Assembly: GCA_017520545.1 (NCBI GenBank)
Contig: JAFXFM010000017.1
Coordinates: 1 to 48,197, forward strand
Reading direction: 5' to 3'
Source of the DNA: Alistipes sp.
Lineage (GTDB): Bacteria > Bacteroidota > Bacteroidia > Bacteroidales > Rikenellaceae
Length of the DNA stretch: 48,197 bases
The translations under genes were made by a program, and so were the position numbers. The notes under the pieces were generated by a model. The model was not told the DNA's origin, did no database searches, and saw only the letters and a program-made list of their open reading frames with translations. Positions 17,161-26,243 of the stretch are shown here, piece by piece. The stretch's first letter is position 1, and the number at the start of each line of letters is the position of its first letter.

Positions 17161-17838
17161 TTATTCTTCAAGTAGGTCGGGGCGAAGGAGTTTTGTCCTT
17201 TCGTAGGCCTGCTCATCTTGCCACTTCGCTATCTCGGCAAAGTTGCCCGACAACAAAACATCGGGTACTTTCCAGCCGTTAAACTCCGCAGGGCGTGTAT
17301 ATACGGGCGGTGCAAGCAAATCATCTTGGAAGCAGTCGGTGAGAGCCGAAGCCTCATCGCCAATAGCACCCGGCAAGAGGCGCACCACCGAGTCGGTGAT
17401 AATCGCTGCTGCCAACTCGCCACCCGTCAAGACATAGTCGCCAACCGAAATCTCGCGAGTGATAAGATGCTCACGAATGCGGTAGTCGATGCCCTTATAG
17501 TGTCCGCAGAGGATAATTATATTTTCGAGTGTCGAGAGTCGGTTTGCCTCGTGCTGGTCGTAGCGAATACCGTCGGGCGAGGTGAAGATAATCTCGTCGT
17601 AATGACGCTCGCTCTTTAACTTCTCGATGCAGCGGAACACCGGCTCAATCTTCATCACCATACCTGCCTCGCCACCGAAAGGGTAGTCATCGACCTTGTG
17701 GTGCTTATCCTCCGAGTAGTCGCGGATATTGTGGATATGAATCTCGGCAAAGCCGCCCTCCTGCGCACGCTTCAATATCGACTCGTTCAGAGGCGACACC
17801 AAGAGTTCAGGCACAACTGTTAAGATATCTATACGCAT
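17161..17838 (-). CDS. trmD: tRNA (guanine-N1)-methyltransferase
   Basis: TrmD methylates G37 of tRNAs reading CNN codons and helps prevent frameshifting. It is a SPOUT enzyme with a knotted SAM site: [13 protein letters not shown] and [17 protein letters not shown] are the diagnostic boxes. The length of 225 aa is normal. On the minus strand the start is preceded at 8 nt by TAATGGC repeats ending GGCTAAAAGC. The stop is followed by AATTGACAATT words and then the terminator of the opposing gene. Confidence 0.97.
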   Translation of the reverse strand: MRIDILTVVPELLVSPLNESILKRAQEGGFAEIHIHNIRDYSEDKHHKVDDYPFGGEAGMVMKIEPVFRCIEKLKSERHYDEIIFTSPDGIRYDQHEANRLSTLENIIILCGHYKGIDYRIREHLITREISVGDYVLTGGELAAAIITDSVVRLLPGAIGDEASALTDCFQDDLLAPPVYTRPAEFNGWKVPDVLLSGNFAEIAKWQDEQAYERTKLLRPDLLEE

Positions 17839-17846
17839 ATTATTTA

Positions 17847-17918
17847 GCTTTTAGCCATTGGCCATTAGCCATTAGCTTTTCAGAAGAATTTTTAATTTTT
17901 AATTCTTAATTTTTAATT
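17847..17918. repeat. TAATGGC block plus AATTAAAAATT block
   Basis: Read on the minus strand, AATTAAAAATTAAGAATT words follow the upstream gene's end and lead into three TAATGGC-type units. These end GGCTAAAAGC just before trmD. The order is the same as in other spacers. Confidence 0.8.
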
Positions 17919-18584
17919 GGAGAAGTTCACTTCTCCGTTCAAGGCCTCGACCACAAATGGGTTATAGAGCGATTCGTGGCCGATATTGCTCTTGTCGCCG
18001 TGTCCGGGGTAGATTGTAACCTCATCGCCCAACGGCAGAATTTTGCCCAAAATCGAGCGCATAATGGTAGGGTAGTCGCCACCCGGCAGGTCGGTACGAC
18101 CAATACTCTCACGAAACAAAGTATCGCCCGTAAAGAGTGTTTTCGACTCCTCGTGTAGCAGCGACACACAACCCTTTGAGTGTCCCGGAGTAGCAATCAC
18201 ACGCAATACGGTGTTACCGAAGCGCACCTCCTCCACCGAAGCGAGGTCGATATCTATTGCTTCGGGCAGTGCGTATGGCTCGATACCGAACATTGAGCAG
18301 TGCTCCTTAGCCGAACGAAGCAGTTCGTTATCTGCCGACGATGCAGCGAACTTCACTCCATAGTTATCGCGCAAGAACTCCACACCGAAGATATGGTCGA
18401 AGTGGCAGTGTGTATTGATCGCCATCATCGGCTTCAAGCCATTCTCGGCGATAAACTCCGCCAATGCGCCATCCTCGCGTGCCGAGCAATTTCCCGCATC
18501 GACAATTACACACTCCTTTGTCTCGTCCCATAGAACGTATGTATTCTCCTGAATAGGATTAAAAACAAACGACTTAATCTCCAT
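17913..18584 (-). CDS. MBL-fold (glyoxalase II-like) metal hydrolase
   Basis: This 223-aa metallo-beta-lactamase-fold hydrolase carries the dinuclear metal motif THCHFDH at residues 58-64. ATPGHSKGCVSL, LFTGDTLF and YPGHG hold the further ligands. The size and pattern fit the YcbL/glyoxalase II-like group; the substrate is not defined by sequence. ATG 18584 is preferred over a codon 7 residues upstream because that codon lies next to the promoter box. The C-terminal residues run into the AATTAAAAATT repeat. Confidence 0.9.
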   Translation of the reverse strand: MEIKSFVFNPIQENTYVLWDETKECVIVDAGNCSAREDGALAEFIAENGLKPMMAINTHCHFDHIFGVEFLRDNYGVKFAASSADNELLRSAKEHCSMFGIEPYALPEAIDIDLASVEEVRFGNTVLRVIATPGHSKGCVSLLHEESKTLFTGDTLFRESIGRTDLPGGDYPTIMRSILGKILPLGDEVTIYPGHGDKSNIGHESLYNPFVVEALNGEVNFSN

Positions 18585-18602
18585 AGTATTCCTTATTTTT
18601 TG

Positions 18603-18610
18603 CAAAAATA
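18603..18610 (-). promoter_or_regulatory. -7 box of the MBL hydrolase
   Basis: TATTTTTG on the minus strand, within a 9-bp AT hairpin (CTTATTTTT/AAAAATAAG), 18 nt before the ATG. The short spacing makes it tentative. Confidence 0.45.
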
Positions 18611-18617
18611 AGAAAAA

Positions 18618-18869
18618 GAACGGAAAACGGAAAGCGGAAAACGGAAAACTATCTATTTTTTATGGCTTTTAGCCATTAGCCGTTCGCCATTAGCTAAAAT
18701 CGTCATTCAGAGAGTCGTTAGACTCGTGGGACCGCTGCGATTAAGTCGAGGGCAGAGGCTGCTTGCAGACTTTGCCGAGGCGGAGCAGTGAAGACCAACG
18801 GTCAATCTCCCTTATTGTTGTTAAAATTAAAGTGGGAGATTGCCACGTCGCTACGCTCCTCGCAATGAC
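18618..18869. repeat. mosaic of dispersed repeats
   Basis: In order: GGAAAAC/GGAAAGC units, an inverted TAATGGC block (GCCATTAGC), then an element from CGTCATTCAGAG at 18701 to CTCGCAATGAC at 18869. Inside it lies the block 18731-18806 with GCAGAGGCTGCTTGCAGAC, almost identical to 31507-31582. The right end is the dispersed AGATTGCCACGTCGC element. No gene is visible. Confidence 0.8.
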
Positions 18870-18906
18870 AAATTATATATTTCTTGCAATTTGCGAAATA
18901 AAGTAT

Positions 18907-18914
18907 TATATTTG
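18907..18914 (+). promoter_or_regulatory. promoter -7 box of the gene at 18972
   Basis: TATATTTG, followed directly by the GTAGTCTTCGGATTGC hairpin. Confidence 0.7.
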
Positions 18915-18971
18915 TAGTGTAGTCTTCGGATTGCGGACATCTTTTGAAGTTGGCAGACAAACTTAAATAAT
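18915..18971 (+). promoter_or_regulatory. short leader C with UUCG-capped 5' hairpin
   Basis: GTAGTC, loop TTCG, GATTGC form a stem at 18919-18934, followed by GGACAT as in leaders A and D. The rest of the long rod is absent; the ATG comes 37 nt later. Confidence 0.6.
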
Positions 18972-20936
18972 ATGAATCAAATTAGACATACGATTATTGC
19001 CTTCATAATGGTATTATGTTTTGCGCCTTGTTATGCTAAATATAAAACCTACTGCACTGTTGATAATAACACATATATTACAACGGCCCCAGACGCAAGA
19101 CTATACGAACTCTCAGATAAGCAAAGTGCTACAAACGTTAGAGAATTCATCGATATACAAAATTCAAAAATCAAGAAATTAAGAAAACCGCAACAATTGC
19201 GAGTTTTAAGGCTTACAAATACTAGCAAACAGCTAACTTTTAATGCCTACATTGTTGAGCACAAAGACAATTTGTGGGTCTTGCAGGATGGAAATGTACA
19301 AGATAATTCCATTCTTAAAGAAAAGAGTGCGAAGATATTGCAACATAGGAAGGAATTAGAGGAGAAATACATCCACTTAAACTCTCAATACGATAGTTTA
19401 ACTTCCCGAATTAATGGTGCCAAACTTCATTATGATAGTTTGGTCGCAAAATATACCAGCCTATGCACGGACAGTATAACTTATTACAAAAAACTAAAAG
19501 CACAAATTCCCCACATAAAAGATTCATTAGTATCAGCAGCAGAAGCACGAGAACAGGACAGAGTAAATAGATTGTATAAACAGTGGTATGATGCTTTGCC
19601 TGCATCTACGAAGAGAGTGGCAGATATCATCTCTATAACCGAGGCTGGATTAAGTTCTCCGAATAGCGCAGGAGGATGTGATTATTATTTTTGTTATCAA
19701 AACAAATCAAAAAAGGCAATCAAATACCTATATTGGACAGGAACGGTGTATAACGCAGTAAATGACCCGGCATATTGTGATATAAGAAGGACCGCAACAT
19801 ATAAAGGTAAAGATACAGGACCGGTAGGATATGGCGAGTCCGGAGGTGGAGGCTGGGATTGTGTCGTTTATAACTATTCAGCAGATACTATGAAACTTAG
19901 TAACATAAGAATAGTATATATGGATGGTTCATCGACCAGTATAGCAGCGGCTGATATTAGAAGATTATTCGAAGAGCCTTCTACCAAAGTATATGTAAGC
20001 ACCTACGACATCACAAACAAGGTTATCTCCGAGCACGCGTGCCAAAACAGGATAAAAATATGGGAGGAGCGATTGAATAATGCAAAAAAACAAAAGTTTG
20101 ACAAAGGCTCCTATGAAGAGTATTTTAACGACAAGCCGGATTCAACGCTCAATGAAATCAGATCGGCAATAAGAGATTGCCGCCTCAAATTGGACAATAT
20201 GGGCAATGATGTAGAGACAAAACGAAACGAAGCAATGGCGGCCCATAAGGAGTACGAAAATTTTGATAAATTCGTTAATTTTGAAGTATATTCAGACTCA
20301 AAAAGTGGCAGTTCGTATTCAAACTATGTGTATAGTTCTTCTAACAAATTAAATAGTAAAAATAGCAAAAAGAGCCCTTTTGTTACACTTGGTTTAGAAG
20401 GCTCTATTGAGGGATTGAAAAGTTTTTCGACAGGTTGGGGTGCATCTGTGCGCATTGGTCGCTTTAATTCGGTAATTAATGCTACAATAGGCGTTAAATA
20501 TCAATATACAAGTTGCAATCAGCATATATGGTATGTATATTCTGATCCGAATTCTTATCACGTATATTCAGGAGATGCAGACTATAAACAACGAGCTCAT
20601 CAGTTAGTAGTTCCTATCGCCGTTAATTGGAATCCGTATAGAGACGACAAATTTGCATATTTTATAGGAATTGGATATGAACACGGTTTCCTGTCTGCAA
20701 CGACAAGAAAATACGAAAATCTTTCATATGATTTTAGCGAAGAGCATATGGTACAAAGTGGCGATTGTGAAGATGTAACATACCTATCTACACCATCGCG
20801 CACTGTAATTTTTCAAACCGGTCTATCTGGCAGGCATTGGGATTGGAAGGTATATTATAAATTATACGCTAATAAATCTAAATTCACAAATGGGGATCCC
20901 GGTGCCATAGGAACGGCATTCGTATATTATTTCTAG
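18972..20936 (+). CDS. exported coiled-coil protein with C-terminal outer-membrane-like barrel
   Basis: This 654-aa protein has a signal peptide (MNQIRHTIIAFIMVLCFAPCYA). Residues of about 110-200 form a coiled coil. A middle domain has IKYLYWTGTVYNAVNDP and GGGGWDCVVYNYS. A second helical stretch at about 360-440 precedes the last roughly 190 residues, which look like an outer-membrane beta-barrel: alternating aromatic strands, GVKYQYTS, YFIGIGYEHGF, and a terminal Tyr-Tyr-Phe. I recognise no named family. The gene is AT-rich compared with mutS next door. It has the promoter/hairpin module shared with three other exported-protein genes. Confidence 0.8.
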   Translation: MNQIRHTIIAFIMVLCFAPCYAKYKTYCTVDNNTYITTAPDARLYELSDKQSATNVREFIDIQNSKIKKLRKPQQLRVLRLTNTSKQLTFNAYIVEHKDNLWVLQDGNVQDNSILKEKSAKILQHRKELEEKYIHLNSQYDSLTSRINGAKLHYDSLVAKYTSLCTDSITYYKKLKAQIPHIKDSLVSAAEAREQDRVNRLYKQWYDALPASTKRVADIISITEAGLSSPNSAGGCDYYFCYQNKSKKAIKYLYWTGTVYNAVNDPAYCDIRRTATYKGKDTGPVGYGESGGGGWDCVVYNYSADTMKLSNIRIVYMDGSSTSIAAADIRRLFEEPSTKVYVSTYDITNKVISEHACQNRIKIWEERLNNAKKQKFDKGSYEEYFNDKPDSTLNEIRSAIRDCRLKLDNMGNDVETKRNEAMAAHKEYENFDKFVNFEVYSDSKSGSSYSNYVYSSSNKLNSKNSKKSPFVTLGLEGSIEGLKSFSTGWGASVRIGRFNSVINATIGVKYQYTSCNQHIWYVYSDPNSYHVYSGDADYKQRAHQLVVPIAVNWNPYRDDKFAYFIGIGYEHGFLSATTRKYENLSYDFSEEHMVQSGDCEDVTYLSTPSRTVIFQTGLSGRHWDWKVYYKLYANKSKFTNGDPGAIGTAFVYYF

Positions 20937-20939
20937 TTA

Positions 20940-21210
20940 TCAAGCCCCCACGCAACCACAGGTATCGAAAACAATACCCGGCAGTAGGGAGTGTAGGGAA
21001 TTTAATGAGAATAGGGAGAATAGCATCGCTAAACTCCCTAAATTCTTTAATCTCACTAAAAAGCCACAAGTTTTCCGCTTTCCGTTTTGCAGACTCTCGC
21101 CCTTATCACGGCGCAGCATTTCTGGCAGTGCAGTTTGCAACTGCTTAATGAGGGCTGGCGTTCCGAAAAGTTTTCAGTTTTCCGCTTTCCGCTTTCCGTT
21201 TTCCGTTTTA
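20940..21210. repeat. intergenic mosaic between two converging genes
   Basis: GTATCG-AAAA-CAATAC with CCCGGCAGTAGGGAGTG (20962-20990) matches two places near 31324 and 31395. CTCCCTAAATTCT words follow, then inverted GGAAAAC words (TTTTCCGCTTTCC) up to the mutS stop. No gene or clear terminator is seen other than the small hairpin. Confidence 0.7.
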
Positions 21211-23904
21211 TTATATTCCTGCAATCTTTTTGATTTCGTTCAACTTATTCAACGCCTCCAATGGGGTGAGGGAGTTGATATCTAAACCTTTGATTTGGTC
21301 GCGGATCTGCACCAAAACGGGATCGTCGAGTTGGAACATCGACAACTGCATCTCTGCGGGGCGTACCGACTCGGCAACGTCCGCAACGCCCTGTGCCGAC
21401 ATCTTTTTGCCACGCTTGCGTAGTTCGCCCTTCGGCACCATATCGCTATTGCCATACGCCTTCTCCAACGCTTCGAGAATTGCCGTAGCACGCTCCACGA
21501 TAGTCGCCGGCATACCTGCCAATCGTGCCACGTGAATACCGAACGAGTGCTCCGTGCCGCCACGCTCCAACTTACGCAGGAATACCACCGTGCCATCAAT
21601 CTCCTTGACCGAAACGTGGAAATTCTTTACTCGCTGACACACCTGCTCCATATCGTTGAGTTCGTGGTAGTGCGTAGCAAAGAGTGTGCGAGGGTGCGCC
21701 GTAGGGTGGTTGTGCAGATACTCAACCATAGCCCACGCTATCGAGATACCGTCGTAGGTACTTGTGCCTCGACCAATCTCGTCGAGCAGTACCAAGCTGC
21801 GCTCCGAGATATTGTTAAGAATACTTGCCGACTCCAACATCTCGACCATAAAGGTAGATTCGCCCTGCGAGATATTGTCCGAAGCTCCCACACGAGTAAA
21901 AATTTTATCCACCAGACCAATCTCCGCCTTCGCAGCCGGTACAAACGAGCCCATCTGCGCCATCAGCACAATCAATGCCGTCTGTCTGAGCAGCGCCGAC
22001 TTACCCGACATATTCGGGCCTGTAATCATCATAATCTGCTGCGAGGTGGTGTCGAGCATCACATCGTTCGGAATATACTGCTCACCCACCTTCATCAGCG
22101 TTTCGATAACAGGGTGGCGCGCCGCCTTCAAATTTATGGTTGTAGAGTCGTTGAGTTGCGGTCGTACATACTTGCGCTCAACCGCTACAACCGCCAACGA
22201 ATAGAGGCAATCTATACGCGCTACAATCTGCGCATTCAGCTGTATATCGCGCAAATAGTGCATCACATAGGCAATCAACTCGCTATATATCTGCTGTTCC
22301 AACTGCAAAATGCGCTCCTCAGCACCGAGAATTTTCTGCTCATACTCCTTCAACTCCTCGGTGATATATCGCTCGGCTGCCGCCAAGGTCTGCTTGCGAA
22401 TCCAACGCTCCGGCACCTTATCTTTGTGGGTATTGCGCACCTCGATATAGTAGCCAAAGACGTTGTTGTAGCCGATTTTGAGCGAAGGGATACCCGTAAG
22501 TTCGCTCTCCTGCTCCTGAATTTTTTGGAGTACCTCCTTGCCGTGCAACGCCACACGTCGAAGGTCGTCCAACTCCGCCGAAACACCATCGGCAATAATT
22601 CCACCCTTCTGAATTTGATTGGTTGCAGGGTCGGGGTAGATGGTCTGCGCTATGCGCTGCGACACCTCGGCAAGAGGGTTAATCTTCGATGCTGCAAGGT
22701 GCAGAATATCGCTATCCGACGACTCCAGCGCCGCTTTCAAGAGTTCTATCGCTTCCAGCGAGTTCTTCAACTGAATCATCTCGCGAGGCAACACACGCAT
22801 CGAAGCCACACGCGAGCCGATACGCTCAATATCGCCCGTAGCCGAAAGGTGTTCATTTACGGTTGAACGAGTTGCTGCATCATTCACAAACACCTCAACC
22901 ATATCCTGTCGCTCCTCGATACGTTTCAAGTCGAGTATCGGCATCGCTATCCAACGACGCAACAGTCGCGCACCCATTGCGGTGCGTGTTCTGTCGAGAG
23001 TCTTCGCGAGCGAGCAACTCGCATCGCCACTGCTCGACGTAAAGAGTTCGAGATTGCGCGAAGTGAATTTATCAATCCACACATACTCCTCACGATCCAA
23101 ACGCGAGAGTGTGGAGATGTGGGCTATATCGTTATGCTGTGTAAATTCGAGGTAATAGAGTATCGCTCCCGCCGCCGAAATGGCATTTCGCATACCTTCG
23201 ACGCCAAAACCTTTGAGCGATGGCACCGAGAAGTGGGTTTTCAACTTGCCATAATTGACCTCGTAGGAGAACACCCAATCTTCGAGGCAGTAGATATAGT
23301 AGCGCGAGCCAAAAGCCGACACGAAACGCTCCTTCAAGCCACGCTGATAGACAATCTCCTTTGGAGCGAACGACGAGAGGAGTTTCTCGATGTAGCGGTC
23401 ATCGCCCTCGGCAACCGAAAACTCGCCCGTTGTGAGGTCAAGGAATGCCACGCCCGTAGCCGACTGTCCGAAATAGACCGATGCGAGGTAGTGATTTTCG
23501 CGCTGCTCGACAACATTATTTTCGAGCACCACACCCGGAGTAACCACCTCTATAACGCCACGGCGCACTACGCCTTTTGCACTCTTTGGGTCTTCGAGCT
23601 GTTCGCATATCGCCACGCGTTTACCGGCACGCACCAAACGAGGAAGATAGGCATCTATGGCGTGGTGAGGGAAGCCGGCAAGTTCGACCATTGCAGCACC
23701 GCCATTCGCACGACGAGTGAGCGTAATGCCGAGTATTGCACTCGTTTCGATAGCATCGGCTCCGAATGTTTCGTAGAAGTCGCCCATACGGAACAACAAA
23801 ATCGCATCGGGATATTGCGCCTTTACGTTGTCGTATTGCTCCATCAACTTGGTCTTGCCCGACTTTTCCTTCTCCTCTTCGTTATTTTTATTTCCTCGTG
23901 CCAT
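21211..23904 (-). CDS. mutS: DNA mismatch repair protein MutS
   Basis: MutS recognises mismatches and starts post-replicative repair with MutL. The mismatch-probing Phe-x-Glu motif is Phe43-Tyr44-Glu45 in RMGDFYETFGADA. The ATPase has Walker A GPNMSGKS at residues 629-636 and Walker B LVLLDEIGRGTSTYDG. A C-terminal helical region ends the 897-aa protein. The 5' UTR, between the TATCTTTG box and the ATG, contains a TAATGGC repeat ending GGCTAAAAGC 13 nt before the start. The stop is followed by GGAAAAC repeats. Confidence 0.98.
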   Translation of the reverse strand: MARGNKNNEEEKEKSGKTKLMEQYDNVKAQYPDAILLFRMGDFYETFGADAIETSAILGITLTRRANGGAAMVELAGFPHHAIDAYLPRLVRAGKRVAICEQLEDPKSAKGVVRRGVIEVVTPGVVLENNVVEQRENHYLASVYFGQSATGVAFLDLTTGEFSVAEGDDRYIEKLLSSFAPKEIVYQRGLKERFVSAFGSRYYIYCLEDWVFSYEVNYGKLKTHFSVPSLKGFGVEGMRNAISAAGAILYYLEFTQHNDIAHISTLSRLDREEYVWIDKFTSRNLELFTSSSGDASCSLAKTLDRTRTAMGARLLRRWIAMPILDLKRIEERQDMVEVFVNDAATRSTVNEHLSATGDIERIGSRVASMRVLPREMIQLKNSLEAIELLKAALESSDSDILHLAASKINPLAEVSQRIAQTIYPDPATNQIQKGGIIADGVSAELDDLRRVALHGKEVLQKIQEQESELTGIPSLKIGYNNVFGYYIEVRNTHKDKVPERWIRKQTLAAAERYITEELKEYEQKILGAEERILQLEQQIYSELIAYVMHYLRDIQLNAQIVARIDCLYSLAVVAVERKYVRPQLNDSTTINLKAARHPVIETLMKVGEQYIPNDVMLDTTSQQIMMITGPNMSGKSALLRQTALIVLMAQMGSFVPAAKAEIGLVDKIFTRVGASDNISQGESTFMVEMLESASILNNISERSLVLLDEIGRGTSTYDGISIAWAMVEYLHNHPTAHPRTLFATHYHELNDMEQVCQRVKNFHVSVKEIDGTVVFLRKLERGGTEHSFGIHVARLAGMPATIVERATAILEALEKAYGNSDMVPKGELRKRGKKMSAQGVADVAESVRPAEMQLSMFQLDDPVLVQIRDQIKGLDINSLTPLEALNKLNEIKKIAGI

Positions 23905-23913
23905 TATCTCTTT

Positions 23914-23960
23914 TTGGGCTTTTAGCCATTAGCCATTGGCTATTAGCTTTTTATTATACA
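23914..23960 (-). repeat. TAATGGC repeat in the mutS 5' UTR
   Basis: Read on the minus strand: GCTAATAGCCAATGGC and GCTAATGGC units end in GGCTAAAAGC before CCAAAAAGAGATA and the ATG. Confidence 0.85.
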
Positions 23961-23966
23961 ATCGTG

Positions 23967-23974
23967 CAAAGATA
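23967..23974 (-). promoter_or_regulatory. -7 box of mutS
   Basis: TATCTTTG followed by CACG on the minus strand. It places the TAATGGC repeat downstream, inside the transcribed leader. Confidence 0.65.
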
Positions 23975-23982
23975 ACGAAATA

Positions 23983-24060
23983 AACGGAAAACGGAAAGCT
24001 CCAAACGGAAAACTTTTGTTTTTCGTTTGGAGCGAAAAGCGGAGCCGACTCCATTGAAAT
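23983..24060. repeat. GGAAAAC repeat and GGAGCCGAC composite
   Basis: GGAAAACGGAAAGC, ACTTTTGTTTTTCG and GGAGCGAAAAGCGGAGCCGA recur in the same order in the dapB-lepB spacer (about 1823-1873). Confidence 0.7.
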
Positions 24061-24079
24061 TGGCGCACCCCTAACAACC

Positions 24080-25978
24080 CTACTTTAAATAATACTCCGA
24101 AATCGGCTTATACCCCCTCTCCTGCATCAGTTTATCCCAATCGCGCGGCAACTCGATGTAGACCGTTTCGAAGCCACCACCGGGCATTGTCTGAACCTTG
24201 TTGCGGCTCGAATCGCCCGTAACTATAAATGCGGTCATATCCTCTTTCATCGTCGGAATAGTCATAATCTCGGTTTCGGGCGTATCGTACCAAACAGGCG
24301 TTGGTGTCATCGAAGCCCCCTCGGTGCGGGTTAAATGTCCCTTCCAGTTGCGAATAGGGTGGCGCTCCTCGGGATTACTGCCCGGATTTGCATAGTAGTT
24401 CGCAAATACTCGCTCATTCAGCGAACGACGTGCCGTGCGGATAAGATCTTGTTCGAGTGCAAACGGAGTGCGATACTTCGTGGCAAGATTCTTCGCAATA
24501 GGTTTCGTAAGCAGAATCGTACGATAAGTAAATTGCTTGCCACTGCCGAGGGCAAATTGGCAACGCTCGGTGATATCCCACGCTAGCAACTCCATAATTT
24601 TCTGCGGATTGGTGGTCGAAGGCGCCATATTATTACCCCAAAGCAGGGTAGAGCAGGTGGTAACGGTATTGTCGTTCATCTGATAGCCAAGTCGTGCGTG
24701 GTATGGTTTCCAGCCAATCTCGCGACACGCCACCTCGTCCTCCACCAAGCACCACGGCATAGGGTAGCCAAATGTGCCCATACGATTTTGCTTTATGTAG
24801 TAGCCCGCCAGATTCATCAGCGCAAGGCTCATAAATCGTCCTATCGAGGCGTTTGCTGCCTCGTTAATCTCGCCCTGCTCACAGTCGATACCAAGTTGCC
24901 GTGCAACAGGTCCATTCAACCAACAATATGGCACCCAAGCGTGCGTACTCGCCAGAGTGCGACGGAACGAGCCCGCGCCCATAGCCTTTGTCATAGCGAT
25001 AAGGATAGGCATATATTCGGGCTTACAACCCGCCATAACACCATTTACCGCAACGTGCCAAACCGTAGTATTACGATGCGCCACAGGCAACACCGCCACG
25101 GTTTCGTCCCACTTTTTGTCAGTGTAACGCAAAAACTCACTAACCTTCTCGAACGTAGGGGGCACAATCGGCAGACCATCTGACCAATTCATCTCGCGGA
25201 AATGGTCATTAACCTCTTGGAATGTACCATAGAAGATATCGTCGCGCAGACCTCCCTGATTGCTTTTGGCACTGCGAGCCAACTCCTCGGCGGTAATTGG
25301 CGAAGTCAGAGCCTTAACGATTTGAGGGAATAGCACCTCGCGCGTATTCTTTATAAGTTCGTCGTTTGTATGCGAAGCAAATGCCCCCGGATACTCAGCC
25401 ACACGCGGTGCAGGCACACCATTATTTGTAGACGTATAGAACACCTGCTCGGTGAATGTCGGTGCTGCTATAGCAACCGCAGGAATACCGATATATTCGG
25501 CAGCAATGCACGAGCCAACCTCCTTTGGAGTACAAAGTCCGCAACCGCAATTGCCCGAAACGACTGCATCTACGCGCATAGAACGAAGACGCTCCTGAAA
25601 CTCATCTTTCGAGCGTCTGGTAACGCCTGGTGCAGGATACACACCCGCCGAGCCTATCTCATCAAGCAAAATAATACGGCAAGTAGGGTAGTTTTTCTCG
25701 AAGAGTCGCTTCAACTCGGGGTGCGTTGTGCGAGCCATAAAACTGCCACCCACAAGGGCTATCGTCTTGCCTTCGAGAGTCGTAAGGCGTGGAGCCATCT
25801 CTATCATCTGCACCGTACCACGACCTACGGGCGACACCACAGCAAAGCCATCACCTTTGACAACCGCAGCACCCGTTTCGGTCTTGCAGGTTTCATCACA
25901 AACCACACGCTGCGGTGTTTGTGCCGATGTCATAGCATATACTCCACATAGAAAAATAAGTAGTAATACTTTTTTCAT
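24080..25978 (-). CDS. secreted UGSC-like two-domain protein (Cys form)
   Basis: This 632-aa protein has a signal peptide (MKKVLLLIFLCGVYAMTSAQ). Residues of about 60-250 resemble the UGSC family, many members of which carry selenocysteine in Sec-Gly-Ser-Cys. Here the matching place reads CGLC (Cys146-Cys149) within SGNCGCGLCTPKEVGSC, so cysteine replaces Sec, with extra Cys144 and Cys157. Residues 255-632 form a second domain with MNWSDGLPIVPPTFEKV, NGVMAGCKPEYMPIL and FALGSG. I believe such a domain occurs beside UGSC proteins but cannot verify this here. A thiol-redox or metal/organomercurial-type role is speculation. ATG 25978 starts the signal peptide. Confidence 0.6.
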   Translation of the reverse strand: MKKVLLLIFLCGVYAMTSAQTPQRVVCDETCKTETGAAVVKGDGFAVVSPVGRGTVQMIEMAPRLTTLEGKTIALVGGSFMARTTHPELKRLFEKNYPTCRIILLDEIGSAGVYPAPGVTRRSKDEFQERLRSMRVDAVVSGNCGCGLCTPKEVGSCIAAEYIGIPAVAIAAPTFTEQVFYTSTNNGVPAPRVAEYPGAFASHTNDELIKNTREVLFPQIVKALTSPITAEELARSAKSNQGGLRDDIFYGTFQEVNDHFREMNWSDGLPIVPPTFEKVSEFLRYTDKKWDETVAVLPVAHRNTTVWHVAVNGVMAGCKPEYMPILIAMTKAMGAGSFRRTLASTHAWVPYCWLNGPVARQLGIDCEQGEINEAANASIGRFMSLALMNLAGYYIKQNRMGTFGYPMPWCLVEDEVACREIGWKPYHARLGYQMNDNTVTTCSTLLWGNNMAPSTTNPQKIMELLAWDITERCQFALGSGKQFTYRTILLTKPIAKNLATKYRTPFALEQDLIRTARRSLNERVFANYYANPGSNPEERHPIRNWKGHLTRTEGASMTPTPVWYDTPETEIMTIPTMKEDMTAFIVTGDSSRNKVQTMPGGGFETVYIELPRDWDKLMQERGYKPISEYYLK

Positions 25979-26003
25979 ATTGATGAATTTCATAGGTTTT
26001 ACA

Positions 26004-26030
26004 GAAGATAAGACTACTCATCTTCGAAGA
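26004..26030. other. hairpin before the UGSC-like gene
   Basis: GAAGAT (26004-26009) pairs with ATCTTC (26020-26025), which overlaps the perfect palindrome TCTTCGAAGA (26021-26030). It lies in the 77-bp gap between the CWC and UGSC-like genes. It could be a weak terminator or a regulatory site. Confidence 0.35.
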
Positions 26031-26055
26031 GGTTAAATAATATAGACTCAGAAAA

Positions 26056-26229
26056 TTACTCTTCGCTATAATGCAGAAGGCATCTACGACACAAACAGTC
26101 GTTATAGAGGGCTTTTATCTTATCGCGCTGATTTGAGGTAAGCGTAACATACGAACAATGGCAACGACTCATATCCTGGTCGTGCATACAATCAAAAGAG
26201 GCTCCGCAGCGAGGACAAATTTTCTTCAT
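26056..26229 (-). CDS. cysteine-rich CWC-family mini-protein
   Basis: This 57-aa protein has the pattern of the cysteine-rich CWC family: CPRCGASFDC near the start, CHC where the family usually has Cys-Trp-Cys, and a final CLCRRCL. It probably binds zinc; its function is unknown. ATG 26229 follows the helicase stop by 14 nt, so the two are likely co-transcribed. The longer upstream reading frame is only overlap with the helicase. Confidence 0.8.
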   Translation of the reverse strand: MKKICPRCGASFDCMHDQDMSRCHCSYVTLTSNQRDKIKALYNDCLCRRCLLHYSEE

Positions 26230-26243
26230 ATACAGGAATGGAT

